DNA of 64,000 nt from Jidongwangia harbinensis (GTDB lineage Bacteria > Actinomycetota > Actinomycetes > Mycobacteriales > Micromonosporaceae), in assembly GCF_020216025.1 (NCBI RefSeq), contig NZ_JAIWNC010000001.1, forward strand, positions 124,001-188,000, written 5' to 3'. The position numbers and the translations under genes are program-made. The notes beneath the pieces are model-generated. The model saw only the letters and a program-made list of their open reading frames with translations, searched no databases and had not been told where the DNA came from. The first letter of the stretch is position 1. The number at the start of each line of letters is the position of its first letter. Below are positions 7,461 to 16,031 of this stretch, piece after piece.

Positions 7461-7940
7461 TCAGCCCGCCGACGGGTTCCGGGTCAGGGAGCGCGGGATC
7501 GGCGATGCCGGCAGCGCCGGAATGCGCGGCGGCCCGGCCCACGAGCCGTAGCCGGGGGCGCGCGCGCCGGGCGGGTTGGCGCCGATCGCGTACCAGAGCA
7601 GACCCTGGGGGTACGCCTGCGGCGACGCGGTGAACGTGTCCTCGTGGCCGGGAAGGCCGAACCAGACCCCGCAGTACCAGAGCTTGATGATGTTCCGGGC
7701 GAGCGGCCCCAGGCGCGGGTCGCCGAGCACCGACCGGGTGAGCTGCTCGGCGCGGAGCTGCTCGTCGGAGAGTTCGGTCACCTCCCGGCGGTACGCGCTC
7801 AGCAGCTCCGCGAGCCCCTGTTCGCCGACCACCCCGGCCACGGTGTCCCGGTAGGACTGCGCCTGACCGGTGCCGAGCAGGTCGAACTCGGTGAAGCCGG
7901 TGACCTCCGAGGAGAAGGCGACGAAGTCGTCGAGGCTCAT
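7461..7940 (-). CDS. Small subunit of an FAD-dependent sugar/alcohol dehydrogenase (FAD-SLDH-like)
   Basis: 159 aa, last gene of the eight-gene minus-strand operon; its ATG at 7940 overlaps the stop of the ferritin-like gene (ATGA). The sequence FVAFSSEVTGFTEFDLLGTGQAQSYRDTV and the later KLWYCGVWFGLPG resemble the small subunit of membrane FAD-sorbitol/gluconate dehydrogenases (subunit 3 type). In those enzymes it partners a GMC flavoprotein. Such subunits usually carry a Tat signal that exports the complex; none is present here, so the complex should be cytoplasmic. The GMC partner lies two genes upstream. No cytochrome c subunit is nearby, so the electron acceptor is unknown. Confidence 0.7.
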   Translation of the reverse strand: MSLDDFVAFSSEVTGFTEFDLLGTGQAQSYRDTVAGVVGEQGLAELLSAYRREVTELSDEQLRAEQLTRSVLGDPRLGPLARNIIKLWYCGVWFGLPGHEDTFTASPQAYPQGLLWYAIGANPPGARAPGYGSWAGPPRIPALPASPIPRSLTRNPSAG

Positions 7941-9046
7941 GAGCGCTCCAGCGGGCCGCGTCCGAACACCGGTGACGCGTGCACCCCGGGCCGGCCGGGG
8001 AACGGGTTGCGGATCAGCCGGTTCATGTCGTCCCGCAGCCGGAACATCCAGGCGACGGCGTCCAGCAGCTGGTGCGGCTGGCCGTGGTACGCCGCGGTGA
8101 GGTAGGCGAGGAAGTCGGCGTACGTCCGGCTGAAGGTCTCCGCGGCCTCGAACGCCGGTGTGCCGGCGGGGTAGTCGGCCAGCTCGGTGTCGATCGCGAC
8201 CGGATAGACCGCGGAGAAGTCGACGTCCAGTCGTGGCCCGCTGGGGCGGGCGGCGACGTCGCCCTTCTGGTAGTAGCGGGCCAGCTGGATCTGTTCGAAC
8301 CGGTAGTAGTGCGACAGCTCGCCCTCGCCGTCGTAGATCCCGCCGCCGAGGCCCTCGCCCTGCTCGGCGATCAGGGTCAGCGCCCGCAGCGCGGAGGCGA
8401 GGTCGGTCACCGGTACCACCTCGCCGCCGCCGGAGTAGAAGTACTCCTCGGTGACCTGCCAGGCGGGGTCACCGGAGAAGAGTTCCTCGCCCCGCTGCCG
8501 GTACTCGTGGTCGAGATGGCGCAGACCGCGATCGATCTCGGCGTAGAACTCCCCGATGCTGTAGAACCGCACGCCGGGGTTGAGCGGGCTGGCCGCCAGC
8601 ACGGTGCCGGCGCCGAGGTCGTCGGAGTACGGCAGCAGGCGCCTGCCCTCGCTCGGTGCCTTCGCCGGGCGCTCGATGTTCAGGAACGTCGTCACCGCGG
8701 CCGGCGAGAACGGCTGCACGCTCACCAGGAAGTCGGTCTCGCCGCTGGGCAGGTGTGCGGGATAGGCCGGGACGAAGTCGTCCGCGGTGAGGTCCACCCG
8801 GCGGCCGATGGCGTTCATCACGTTGGCCACGAGCGTCAGGTGCAGCATCTCCTCGACCGCCACCACCCGGATCACGTGCCGGGCGTCGGAGTTGGTGCCG
8901 GGGTGCAGGGAGTACAGCGCCGTCAGGTACGGCGGGATCGTGGCGTGTTCCAGGCGCAGGGCGGCGTTGAGGTACGCCTCGAGGTCGGCGACGGTGTCGA
9001 TCTCCGCCGGCAGCGGACGGTCCAGGAGCTGGGTCTGTGATGTCAT
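7937..9046 (-). CDS. Ferritin-like (VioB/iminophenyl-pyruvate dimer synthase-like) protein
   Basis: 369 aa. The N-terminal 150 residues show a di-iron four-helix pattern: E33-H34 in LRLEHATIPPYL, then E65-E66-x-x-H69 in VAVEEMLHLTLVANVMNAIG, with more acidic/His residues in HLDHEY. This matches the ferritin-like domain of the VioB/StaD/RebD family (PF12902). The C-terminal half is family-specific. Such proteins oxidise or couple small molecules in biosynthesis, but many of unknown role sit beside GMC oxidoreductases. It is 14 bases downstream of the GMC gene and overlaps the small subunit gene. I infer a role in the same oxidation step. Confidence 0.75.
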   Translation of the reverse strand: MTSQTQLLDRPLPAEIDTVADLEAYLNAALRLEHATIPPYLTALYSLHPGTNSDARHVIRVVAVEEMLHLTLVANVMNAIGRRVDLTADDFVPAYPAHLPSGETDFLVSVQPFSPAAVTTFLNIERPAKAPSEGRRLLPYSDDLGAGTVLAASPLNPGVRFYSIGEFYAEIDRGLRHLDHEYRQRGEELFSGDPAWQVTEEYFYSGGGEVVPVTDLASALRALTLIAEQGEGLGGGIYDGEGELSHYYRFEQIQLARYYQKGDVAARPSGPRLDVDFSAVYPVAIDTELADYPAGTPAFEAAETFSRTYADFLAYLTAAYHGQPHQLLDAVAWMFRLRDDMNRLIRNPFPGRPGVHASPVFGRGPLERS

Positions 9047-9060
9047 GTCGCGCCTATCGT

Positions 9061-10938
9061 TCAGTGGGTGGCGAGGGCCACCGGCTGGTCCTGGTGCCGG
9101 AGCTCGTGCAGCAGGTGCCGGGCCGTGCGCAGGCAGAGCGCCGTGGCGGTCACGGTGGTGTTCGCGGTGCCGATGGTGGGCATGCTGCCGCCGCCGACCA
9201 GGTAGAGGTTCTCGTGCTCCCAGCTGCGCTGGTTGTCGTCCACCACCGAGGTTCCGGGGCTGGTGCCCATGATGTGGGTGCCGGCCAGGTGGTTGCCGCC
9301 GAGGATCCGGTAGCCCTCCCCCTCGAACTCCACGTACCCGTACTCGGACGGGTCGTAGCTGGTGTGGTCCTGCGCCCCGAGCCGCTCGAACAGCTGCCGG
9401 GACAGCCGGCGGGCGAAGGCCGCACCGCGCATGGTGTAGTCGGGCACCCGGAAGGAGATCACCGGGCGCATGTTGCCCAGCCGGTCGCGGTAGCGCGGGT
9501 CGACGGTGACCCGGTTCTCCGGTTCGGCCAGGACCTCGATCATGTGGGCGAACAGCAGCTGCCGGCTGACCTGGTCGACCAGCGACCGGCGCAGGTCGAA
9601 CCCGTAGGTGTTCTGGTCGACGATCCGGACCAGGTCGGACACCGGGGCGCCGGTGGGCCAGCCCCAGCCGTCGTTGTGGATGTCGATGCTGAAGCTGGCC
9701 TGGTCCCGCCGGAAGCGGCCGCCGCGCAGGTCCACGATGCCCGAGGTGCAGTTCGTCCCCCGCATCGTGCCGGCGATCTCCGGCAGTAGCGCCCAGGTGA
9801 GCAGGTACGCGTGGTCCATCAGGTTGCGGCCGACGAGGTCGCTGCGGCTCTGCAGACCGGACGCGAGCATCAGCCGCGCGTTCTCGATCGCGTTGGTGGC
9901 CAGCACGTACGTGCGCCCGCGGGCGAATCCGGTCTGGTACTCGGCGGAGTTCGGATCGTGGTAGTGGCGGTACTCGATCTGCGTCACCCGGCCGGTCTCC
10001 GGGTCGGTGTGCACCTGGTAGGCCACGGACTGGGCCAGCAGGTCGACGTTCCGGTCGAGGGCCTTCGCCAGGGTCTTGCCGGCGTGGTACTTCGCCTGCA
10101 CCGGGCACAGCGGGACGCAGTTGTTGTTGCCCTGGCACCGTTCGCCCTCGTCGACCTGGCTGGTGCTGACCGCGCCCACCGGCACGAATCCGCGTCCCGC
10201 GTCGTAGGCGGGGTTCGGGATCCCGTTGCGGCCCTGCGGGAACGGGCGCACCTTGAGCGAGAACTCCTCGCCGTCCAGCTCCACCCGGGTGCCGTCGACG
10301 CCCCGGGCGACCATCTGGTCGAGGTAGGACGGCGGTAGCCCGCGCATCGGGAACACGTAGTTCGGCGGGTACGTGAGCCCGAGGTACCGCTGATCCTCGA
10401 TGTCCGCGGACACCCCGATCTCGCGTTCCGCCTCGCGGTAGAACGGCTCCAGGTCGGCGTACCCGAGTGGCCATTTCGGGCCCTGCCCGCGCTGCTCGGC
10501 GAGCTCGAAGTCCTGCGGCAGCATCCGCAGGATCTTCCCTTCCCAGTGCATGGTGGTGCCGCCGAGCACCCGGGTGTAGGTGGTGTCGGTGGAGTGCGGC
10601 CCGTTCTGCACCAGGTACCCGTTCGTGTTGGGCCCGCCGGGCCGGATCGGGCGGGCGTCGGTGCTGCGGGGCATCGGAACGGGCTCGATGACCGGGTACG
10701 GCGACTGGTTGTCCTTGCTCGCCGCGGCGTAGAAGTCGGTCAGGTAGGCCTCGTAGCCCTTGATGGTCAGGTCTTCGGCCGGGGCGGCTTCGAGCACCAG
10801 CACCGAGCGGCCCTCGCGGCTGAGCCGGTCGGCGATGACCGCGCCGGCGATTCCGGCACCGACGATGACGACGTCGTAGACCCGGCCGGCGACGGCCGCC
10901 GGGCTGGTGCGGGCGCTGGCCCCTTCGGGAAAGATCAC
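9061..10938 (-). CDS. GMC-family FAD dehydrogenase with Cys cluster
   Basis: 625 aa from a GTG at 10938 with GAAGGAA upstream. The FAD-binding Rossmann motif is VVIVGAGIAGAVIADRL at about residues 22-38. LGGTTMHWEG is the flavin loop. The C-terminal GGNHLAGTHIMGTS and GGGSMPTIGTANTTVTATAL are the GMC active-site and FAD-closing regions. Three cysteines, C268-x5-C274-x3-C278 (CQGNNNCVPLC), lie where several FAD sugar dehydrogenases bind a [3Fe-4S] cluster. There is no signal peptide. With the FAD-SLDH-like subunit it likely forms a cytoplasmic sugar, glycoside or polyol dehydrogenase. The substrate is unknown; a glycoside-3-oxidising activity would fit the GH15 and TIM-barrel neighbours. Confidence 0.85.
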   Translation of the reverse strand: MIFPEGASARTSPAAVAGRVYDVVIVGAGIAGAVIADRLSREGRSVLVLEAAPAEDLTIKGYEAYLTDFYAAASKDNQSPYPVIEPVPMPRSTDARPIRPGGPNTNGYLVQNGPHSTDTTYTRVLGGTTMHWEGKILRMLPQDFELAEQRGQGPKWPLGYADLEPFYREAEREIGVSADIEDQRYLGLTYPPNYVFPMRGLPPSYLDQMVARGVDGTRVELDGEEFSLKVRPFPQGRNGIPNPAYDAGRGFVPVGAVSTSQVDEGERCQGNNNCVPLCPVQAKYHAGKTLAKALDRNVDLLAQSVAYQVHTDPETGRVTQIEYRHYHDPNSAEYQTGFARGRTYVLATNAIENARLMLASGLQSRSDLVGRNLMDHAYLLTWALLPEIAGTMRGTNCTSGIVDLRGGRFRRDQASFSIDIHNDGWGWPTGAPVSDLVRIVDQNTYGFDLRRSLVDQVSRQLLFAHMIEVLAEPENRVTVDPRYRDRLGNMRPVISFRVPDYTMRGAAFARRLSRQLFERLGAQDHTSYDPSEYGYVEFEGEGYRILGGNHLAGTHIMGTSPGTSVVDDNQRSWEHENLYLVGGGSMPTIGTANTTVTATALCLRTARHLLHELRHQDQPVALATH

Positions 10939-11006
10939 GGCAGCTTCCTTCGGACGTACGGAGAGTCGGTCGGCGGCGGTCAGCCCGGTACGGTCAGCCT
11001 GCCCGG

Positions 11007-12410
11007 TCAGCCCTGCACGGCCAGTCCGGTCTTGGCCCGGACCGCCGACAGGTAGGCGGCGTAGCTCCAGGTCAGGTTGCTCACGCTGCGGCAGTAGCCG
11101 GTGGTGCCGTCGAACTGCTCGCTCAGTTCGAGGTTGTCGCTGTGGTAGATGGCGGCCTGCAGCATCCGGTCGCCGGCGTGCTCCAGTGCGTCGGCCGCGT
11201 CCTGCGGCGGGGTGTCCGCGGCGACCCCGACCTGAGCGAAGAAGGGCGCCGAGAGCTCCTGGTACGGGACCGATCCGGTGCCGCGCACCGCGCTCGCCAG
11301 CCGGTAGTACAGCTCCGCGAAGTTGCAGGTGGTCAGCGCCCAGGGGTGGCCGCCCTCGACCGGGTCCGCCACGTCGCCGTCGTAGGTGTCGGCCGGGTAG
11401 CGGCCCAGCATCGGCCCGATGCCGAGGTCCTGGTCGGCCAGGTTCACCGGGTAGACCGTGGGTGCGGCCGGGTCCGACCACTGCCGGCGGAGTTCGGCCG
11501 CGGTGGCGAGCAGGCGCGGGTCGCCGATCGGCACGGCACCGTAGATCGCCGCCATGACGATGTCGATGTTCGGGTCGTAGCCCGGGCCGGCCGGGTCGGT
11601 GGGGGGCTCGGCGTCGCCGATGAGGGTGAGGTAGCGGGTGCCGTCCCAGTGTCCGGCCAGCGCGTCCTGCAGCCAGCCGGCCGCCTCCTGGCAACCCGGG
11701 GGCACGGTGACCCCGATGGTGTTGGCCGCGATCTCGCGGAAGCAGCGCAGCTGCACGGCCCGGGCGAAGAACGAGTAGCCGGAGTGCTCTTCCCACAGGC
11801 TGGTCGTCGGCTGCTGGTAGGCGCCGACGAGGAAGTCCAGGTTGCGGTCGATCACCTGACGGGCGAGGTCCTGGGTGGGCCCGTCCAGCTGGGCGAAGGC
11901 CTGCAGGATCGCCACGGTCTGCAGGGCCGGTCCGTCGTTCTGCTCGGTCCATGGGCGCGAGTTGCCCTCGATGGTGAAGCAGGCGTGGGCGAGGGTCGGC
12001 ATGGCGTTGCCCTGGCAGATCGCGGCGAACCGGACGTAGTCCTCCAGCGGCCCGACGCCGCCACCCGGTCTGGCCGGCATGTTCGTCGCGGCCAGTTCCA
12101 TCGCCGTGATGGCCGCGTCGCGGGTCCAGTTGAACACGTAGTCCTGGTCGACCCCCGGGGAGTTCGCCGGGTACGACGGGGCGGCGATGACGCATCCGGG
12201 TGTGGCGAACCGGCCCGGCTGCACCGGGTCCTCGAACAGGAAGCCGTCCGCGGCCACGTTGCGCATCATCAGGATGAGCATGTGCTGCGCGATCACCTGG
12301 AAGTCGGTGCGCTGCACCACGGCCCTGGCGTTTCCGGCCCGGGGCCCGGCCAGTTCGGGTGCGGTCCGGGCCCGGGCATGCGTGCCGGCCGCCAGAGTTG
12401 TTGCCGTCAT
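11007..12410 (-). CDS. Intracellular glycoside hydrolase family 15 (glucoamylase-like)
   Basis: 467 aa with the GH15 (alpha/alpha)6 signatures: DQDYVFNWTRDAAITAMEL near residue 75, SLWEEHSGYSFFARAVQ in the middle, and ELSEQFDGTTGYCRSVSNLTWSYAAYL at the C-terminus. The Glu residues of SLWEE and SEQF are the expected acid/base pair. It lacks a signal peptide, so it should act on an imported oligosaccharide or glycoside, not on extracellular starch. GH15 includes glucoamylases, trehalases and glucodextranases, all inverting. It lies between the ThDP decarboxylase (15-base gap) and the GMC gene (68-base gap), linking glycoside cleavage to oxidation. Confidence 0.88.
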   Translation of the reverse strand: MTATTLAAGTHARARTAPELAGPRAGNARAVVQRTDFQVIAQHMLILMMRNVAADGFLFEDPVQPGRFATPGCVIAAPSYPANSPGVDQDYVFNWTRDAAITAMELAATNMPARPGGGVGPLEDYVRFAAICQGNAMPTLAHACFTIEGNSRPWTEQNDGPALQTVAILQAFAQLDGPTQDLARQVIDRNLDFLVGAYQQPTTSLWEEHSGYSFFARAVQLRCFREIAANTIGVTVPPGCQEAAGWLQDALAGHWDGTRYLTLIGDAEPPTDPAGPGYDPNIDIVMAAIYGAVPIGDPRLLATAAELRRQWSDPAAPTVYPVNLADQDLGIGPMLGRYPADTYDGDVADPVEGGHPWALTTCNFAELYYRLASAVRGTGSVPYQELSAPFFAQVGVAADTPPQDAADALEHAGDRMLQAAIYHSDNLELSEQFDGTTGYCRSVSNLTWSYAAYLSAVRAKTGLAVQG

Positions 12411-12425
12411 GTCCGGCTCCTCAGC

Positions 12426-14084
12426 CTAGTCGTTCTTCCATGTGGCGTTGTCGGGGATCGACTTCTCCGCGACCACGACCTCGATGATGGACGGACTGTC
12501 CACATTGGCCAGAGCCCCCGCCATGGCCTCTTTCAGTTCCACGTAGGTGCTGACCCGCCAGCCCTGACAGCCGAACACCTCGGCCAGCTTGTGGTACTTC
12601 CACGGGTGCAGGACGCAGGACTGGTAGAACGGCTTCGCGGTGCTGAAGACCGACGCGTCGGCGAGCCACTGCTCGACGCCGTAGACCCCGTTGTTGATGA
12701 CGAAGATGATCGGGTCGAGCCCGAAGCGGGTCTGCACCGAGAGACACTGCGCGGTCATCTGGAACCCGCCGTCCCCGGCGAAGACCATGACCCGCTGCCG
12801 GTCGCTCTTCGCCAGACAGACACCGGTCGCGGCCGGGCCGATGTAACCGATCGCGGAGTACGACGACTGCGCGATGAAACTCCCGGCCGTGGGCACCTTG
12901 AGCAGCAGGCTGCCGAAGTAGTTCAGGCTCGCGTCGCTGCCCACGATGGTGTTCTCGTCGACGTACTGCGGGATCGTCTGGTAGAAGCCCTGATAGGTGA
13001 TCTCGTCACCGGCGGGGCCCAGGGAGAGCGGGTCCCGGGCGACGGCCGGCGGCCGACCCGGCGACGACACCGTGGGCCGGCTCGCCAGCAGGCCGTCGAT
13101 CAGGTGCTCGAGGGCGACCTGCGGACTGAAGTAGGTGCCGTCCTTGACGGTGTCCCACGACACGAACGCGGTCTTGCCGAAGTCGACGTCCCAGCCCAGC
13201 GAGTTGATGTCGGTCAGCCAGACCCCGAGGGCCAGGACGAAGTCGGCCTCCGTCACCAGGTCCTGGACGGCCGGCGACGAGGCCCGGCCGTCGAACACCC
13301 CGGCGAACAACACGTCGTCCTCGGACAGCACCGCCTTGCTCAGCAGCTCGGTGACGTACGGGACGTTCAGGTGCCGGATGAGGTCCGACGCCTTGTCGTG
13401 CAGGCCGAGGCGGTCGACCTCCACCCCCACCCAGACCAGCGGCCTGGCGGCGGCGGTCAGCCGCTCGCCGATCCGGGTGACCGACTGCTCCAGGTTGGCC
13501 TGATCGGACCGGGCCCGGGCCGGTTCCAGCACGCCGTCCGGCGGCTGGCAGGCCAGGTCGATCATGTCCTGGAGCAGTTCCAGGTAGACCGGCCGCTTCT
13601 CCGAGATGCAGGTGGTCAGCGCGTAGTCGATCAGCATCGGCGCGACGTCCGGACTGTCGATCCGCACCGCCGCCGCCGTGATGTGCTCGAACGACTGCAG
13701 GTCCGTCTCGCGCCCGGTGATGAAGTGATGCGAACTGACGCCGGTCTGCTCGAAGGCGAGCGTCTTCTTGATGCTCGGCGTGCCGTTGATCAGGACGACC
13801 GGCACCTTCTCCACGTAGGCGCCCGCGATGGCGTTGACCGCGGACAGCGCGCCCGCGGAGTAGGTGACGCAGAGCGCGCCGATGCCGTTTAGCCGCGCGT
13901 AGCCGTCGGCCGCGTAGCCGGCGTTGAGTTCGTTCACCTCCTCGACCACCTCGATCGGGCTCGGCTCGACGTAGCCGTTCACCCAGCCGATCGAATAGTC
14001 GCCCGCGATGGAGAACAGGTGGGCCAGGCCCAGCTGGTGGAGCCGGTCGACCAGGTACTGCCCTACCGTGTATTCCGGTTGCAT
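12426..14084 (-). CDS. ThDP-dependent 2-keto-acid decarboxylase (pyruvate/indolepyruvate decarboxylase-like)
   Basis: 552 aa, normal for the family. The N-terminal PYR domain has VNELNAGYAADGYAR with the ThDP-activating Glu. The central domain has LVWVGVEVDRLGL. The C-terminal PP domain has VMVFAGDGGFQMTAQ followed by VINNGVYGVE, the GDG-x26-NN cofactor motif. This resembles non-oxidative decarboxylases such as PDC/IPDC and not the IolD hydrolase normally found next to IolE. SHHF near residue 119 supplies the two adjacent catalytic His of decarboxylases. Here it may decarboxylate a 2-keto sugar acid from the pathway. Family sure; substrate unknown. Confidence 0.9.
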   Translation of the reverse strand: MQPEYTVGQYLVDRLHQLGLAHLFSIAGDYSIGWVNGYVEPSPIEVVEEVNELNAGYAADGYARLNGIGALCVTYSAGALSAVNAIAGAYVEKVPVVLINGTPSIKKTLAFEQTGVSSHHFITGRETDLQSFEHITAAAVRIDSPDVAPMLIDYALTTCISEKRPVYLELLQDMIDLACQPPDGVLEPARARSDQANLEQSVTRIGERLTAAARPLVWVGVEVDRLGLHDKASDLIRHLNVPYVTELLSKAVLSEDDVLFAGVFDGRASSPAVQDLVTEADFVLALGVWLTDINSLGWDVDFGKTAFVSWDTVKDGTYFSPQVALEHLIDGLLASRPTVSSPGRPPAVARDPLSLGPAGDEITYQGFYQTIPQYVDENTIVGSDASLNYFGSLLLKVPTAGSFIAQSSYSAIGYIGPAATGVCLAKSDRQRVMVFAGDGGFQMTAQCLSVQTRFGLDPIIFVINNGVYGVEQWLADASVFSTAKPFYQSCVLHPWKYHKLAEVFGCQGWRVSTYVELKEAMAGALANVDSPSIIEVVVAEKSIPDNATWKND

Positions 14085-14109
14085 GTTTCAGGCCCCCGCC
14101 CGGTGCCGC

Positions 14110-14937
14110 TCAGTAGTCCCGCGTATCGCCGAACAACCGCGGCAGGTAGATGTCGAAGATGCCGGTGCATCGGCGCTCGGGATATCGGCGCACCAGAAAG
14201 TCCTGGAACGCCGCACCGGTCAGACCGTCGGCGACCGCCTGCCGGGCGGCGGCGAGGTACTCCACGTTCCGGGCCACCTCGATCTTGTCCGCCGGGAGGC
14301 CGTGTCCGGGCATGAACAGGTCGTACTCCGAGGTCAGCAGGCCCTCCAGGACCCTGGTCCAGTGCGCCATGTCCCGGGTCAGGTAGAGGTGCGTGCCGCT
14401 GTACACCAGGTCCTGGGCGAAGCACACCCGCAGGTCGGGAAGCTTGATCAGGAGGTGGTAGTCCACCTCCGTCTCGGTCACCTTGGACAGCTCGTACCGC
14501 ACGCCGTCGATGCGGTACTCGCCGGGCTCGGCGATGCCCTGCGGAACGACCACCCGGTCCGGCGCGAGGTCCCCCAGCTTCCAGTGGTCGCTGCGCGAGT
14601 CCTCGCCGTGCTCCTTGAGGAAGGTCGCGGTCTCGAACAGCGCGTGCACCGGAACGTCGCCGAACGCGGCGCCCAGACCGAACCAGTGGTCCGGGTGCCG
14701 GTGCGAGAGGTAGAGCCGCTCGATCGGCTTGCCGAGACTGTCCGCGTACGCGCGGAACCTCCTCGCGTACGGGGCCAGGAACTGCGCGTCGACGAGGACG
14801 AGACTGTTCTCGCTCTCGACGATGTGGGTGGCGTTGGCGATGTTGTTGCCGGTGAACGCGGCGACGAAGGTGTGGATCCGAACCCCACCCGCCTGTCGGG
14901 CGATCATGACGACGGGGTCCGGCAGTTGAGCCAGCAT
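14110..14937 (-). CDS. MBL-fold metallohydrolase
   Basis: 275 aa with the metallo-beta-lactamase signature SHRHPDHWFG (HxHxDH) near residue 80, a downstream metal-binding region (DLVYSGTHLY) and MPGHGLPADKIE providing the last His. The N-terminal strand HIVESENSLVLVDAQF is typical of the fold. No signal peptide. Family members include lactonases, glyoxalase II and other hydrolases. In this operon a sugar lactone or cyclic diketone hydrolysis is plausible. Gaps are 25 bases to the ThDP gene and 33 to the TIM-barrel gene. Confidence 0.88.
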   Translation of the reverse strand: MLAQLPDPVVMIARQAGGVRIHTFVAAFTGNNIANATHIVESENSLVLVDAQFLAPYARRFRAYADSLGKPIERLYLSHRHPDHWFGLGAAFGDVPVHALFETATFLKEHGEDSRSDHWKLGDLAPDRVVVPQGIAEPGEYRIDGVRYELSKVTETEVDYHLLIKLPDLRVCFAQDLVYSGTHLYLTRDMAHWTRVLEGLLTSEYDLFMPGHGLPADKIEVARNVEYLAAARQAVADGLTGAAFQDFLVRRYPERRCTGIFDIYLPRLFGDTRDY

Positions 14938-14970
14938 CAGAAGCTCCCTGGTTCTCGCAGCGGCACGGGT

Positions 14971-16026
14971 TCAGGCATGTCCGGCGTGGGCGGCGGCCAG
15001 CAGCGACGGGTCTGCCCGTACCCGGGCGGAGGCGGCGATGCGGTCCCGCAGTTCCTCCAGCGCGGCACCGGCCACGTCGTAGGCGCTGTCCCGGCCGGGT
15101 TCCGGTGGGTCCTCCCCCGGTCGCCAGAAGCGCCGGCGCGCCATCCGCATCGAGGAGTCGAACGGCGGGATCGCGTTGAACACCTCGACCAGGTACGGCC
15201 CGCGGTAGACCGGTTCGAGTTCGGTCAGCACGATGTCCCAGGGGATCCAGCTGTCCCGCACCGCACCACGGTCCGGTGCGGAGATGTGGACGTACAGCAG
15301 CCGGTTCCGCCGCACGGCCCGGGCCACGTTCTCCCGGAAGACCGCGGGGCCCCGGCTCTCCATGACGATCTGGGCGGTGTCCACCGTCACGCCGCCCTGG
15401 GTGATCCCGCCGTCGTCGAGGAAGTCCAGCGCCTCCGACACCATGTTGGGCGGGGGCGACTCCCAGCTCTTGATCGGCTCCAGCGCGAGCTGCACGCCCT
15501 GGCCGGCGGCGTACTCCGACAACTCCCGGAAGAGCGGGCGCGCGGCCCGGTAGCGCGGCTCCATGAAGTCCTGGAGGGCGTCGCTCCAGATCGGCTCGCC
15601 GAGGTCGGTCAGCGGGAAGACACCGTAGGGGTAGAGGAACGGCCCGGACATGATGGAGTCGCCGCCCAGCAGCCGGGTGATGTCGACGCGGGACCTGAGG
15701 TAGGTCATCGCCCGGTCGCGCTGCTGCTCGTACGGTGCGGTCGGGTCGAAGGTCCGGGTCGTGCCCACGTTGGTGGTGAACTTCGTGTCCTGCAGGCCGG
15801 CCGCGTCGAAGGCCTTCTTCAGCCCGGCGTAGGCCGCCACCTCGAGCCGCGGGTCGACGGTCTCCGGCCCGGGAGCGATGTGCAGATCGAAGCCGTCGTA
15901 GCCCATCTCGGTGAGGGCCTTGAGGTGGTCGATCAGAATCCGCGTGTAACCCGTGTCGCCCGGCCGCAGATCGGCCGTGAACATGAAGAAGCTGAAGTAG
16001 ATCTCCCGCCGGAACGTGTCGCTCAT
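14971..16026 (-). CDS. TIM-barrel sugar isomerase/epimerase
   Basis: 351 aa, AP-endonuclease-2-like TIM barrel (PF01261). Typical elements are MGYDGFDLHIAPG, VQLALEPIKSWESP with a metal-binding Glu, GGVTVDTAQIVME, LLYVHISAPDRG and YLVEVFNAIPPFDSS ending in another metal-binding Glu. The family binds Mn/Co and epimerises, isomerises or dehydrates keto sugars and inososes. The start at 16026 is five bases after the stop of the IolE-like gene. Related TIM-barrel proteins also form the deglycosylating subunits of C-glycoside cleavage systems, an alternative worth testing because a GMC oxidase and GH15 share the operon. Confidence 0.85.
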   Translation of the reverse strand: MSDTFRREIYFSFFMFTADLRPGDTGYTRILIDHLKALTEMGYDGFDLHIAPGPETVDPRLEVAAYAGLKKAFDAAGLQDTKFTTNVGTTRTFDPTAPYEQQRDRAMTYLRSRVDITRLLGGDSIMSGPFLYPYGVFPLTDLGEPIWSDALQDFMEPRYRAARPLFRELSEYAAGQGVQLALEPIKSWESPPPNMVSEALDFLDDGGITQGGVTVDTAQIVMESRGPAVFRENVARAVRRNRLLYVHISAPDRGAVRDSWIPWDIVLTELEPVYRGPYLVEVFNAIPPFDSSMRMARRRFWRPGEDPPEPGRDSAYDVAGAALEELRDRIAASARVRADPSLLAAAHAGHA

Positions 16027-16031
16027 GACGG

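Noticed and set aside
11142..13892. 916-codon plus-strand frame opposite the GH15 and ThDP genes
   Set aside because: Shadow frame; it spans two well-supported genes on the other strand.
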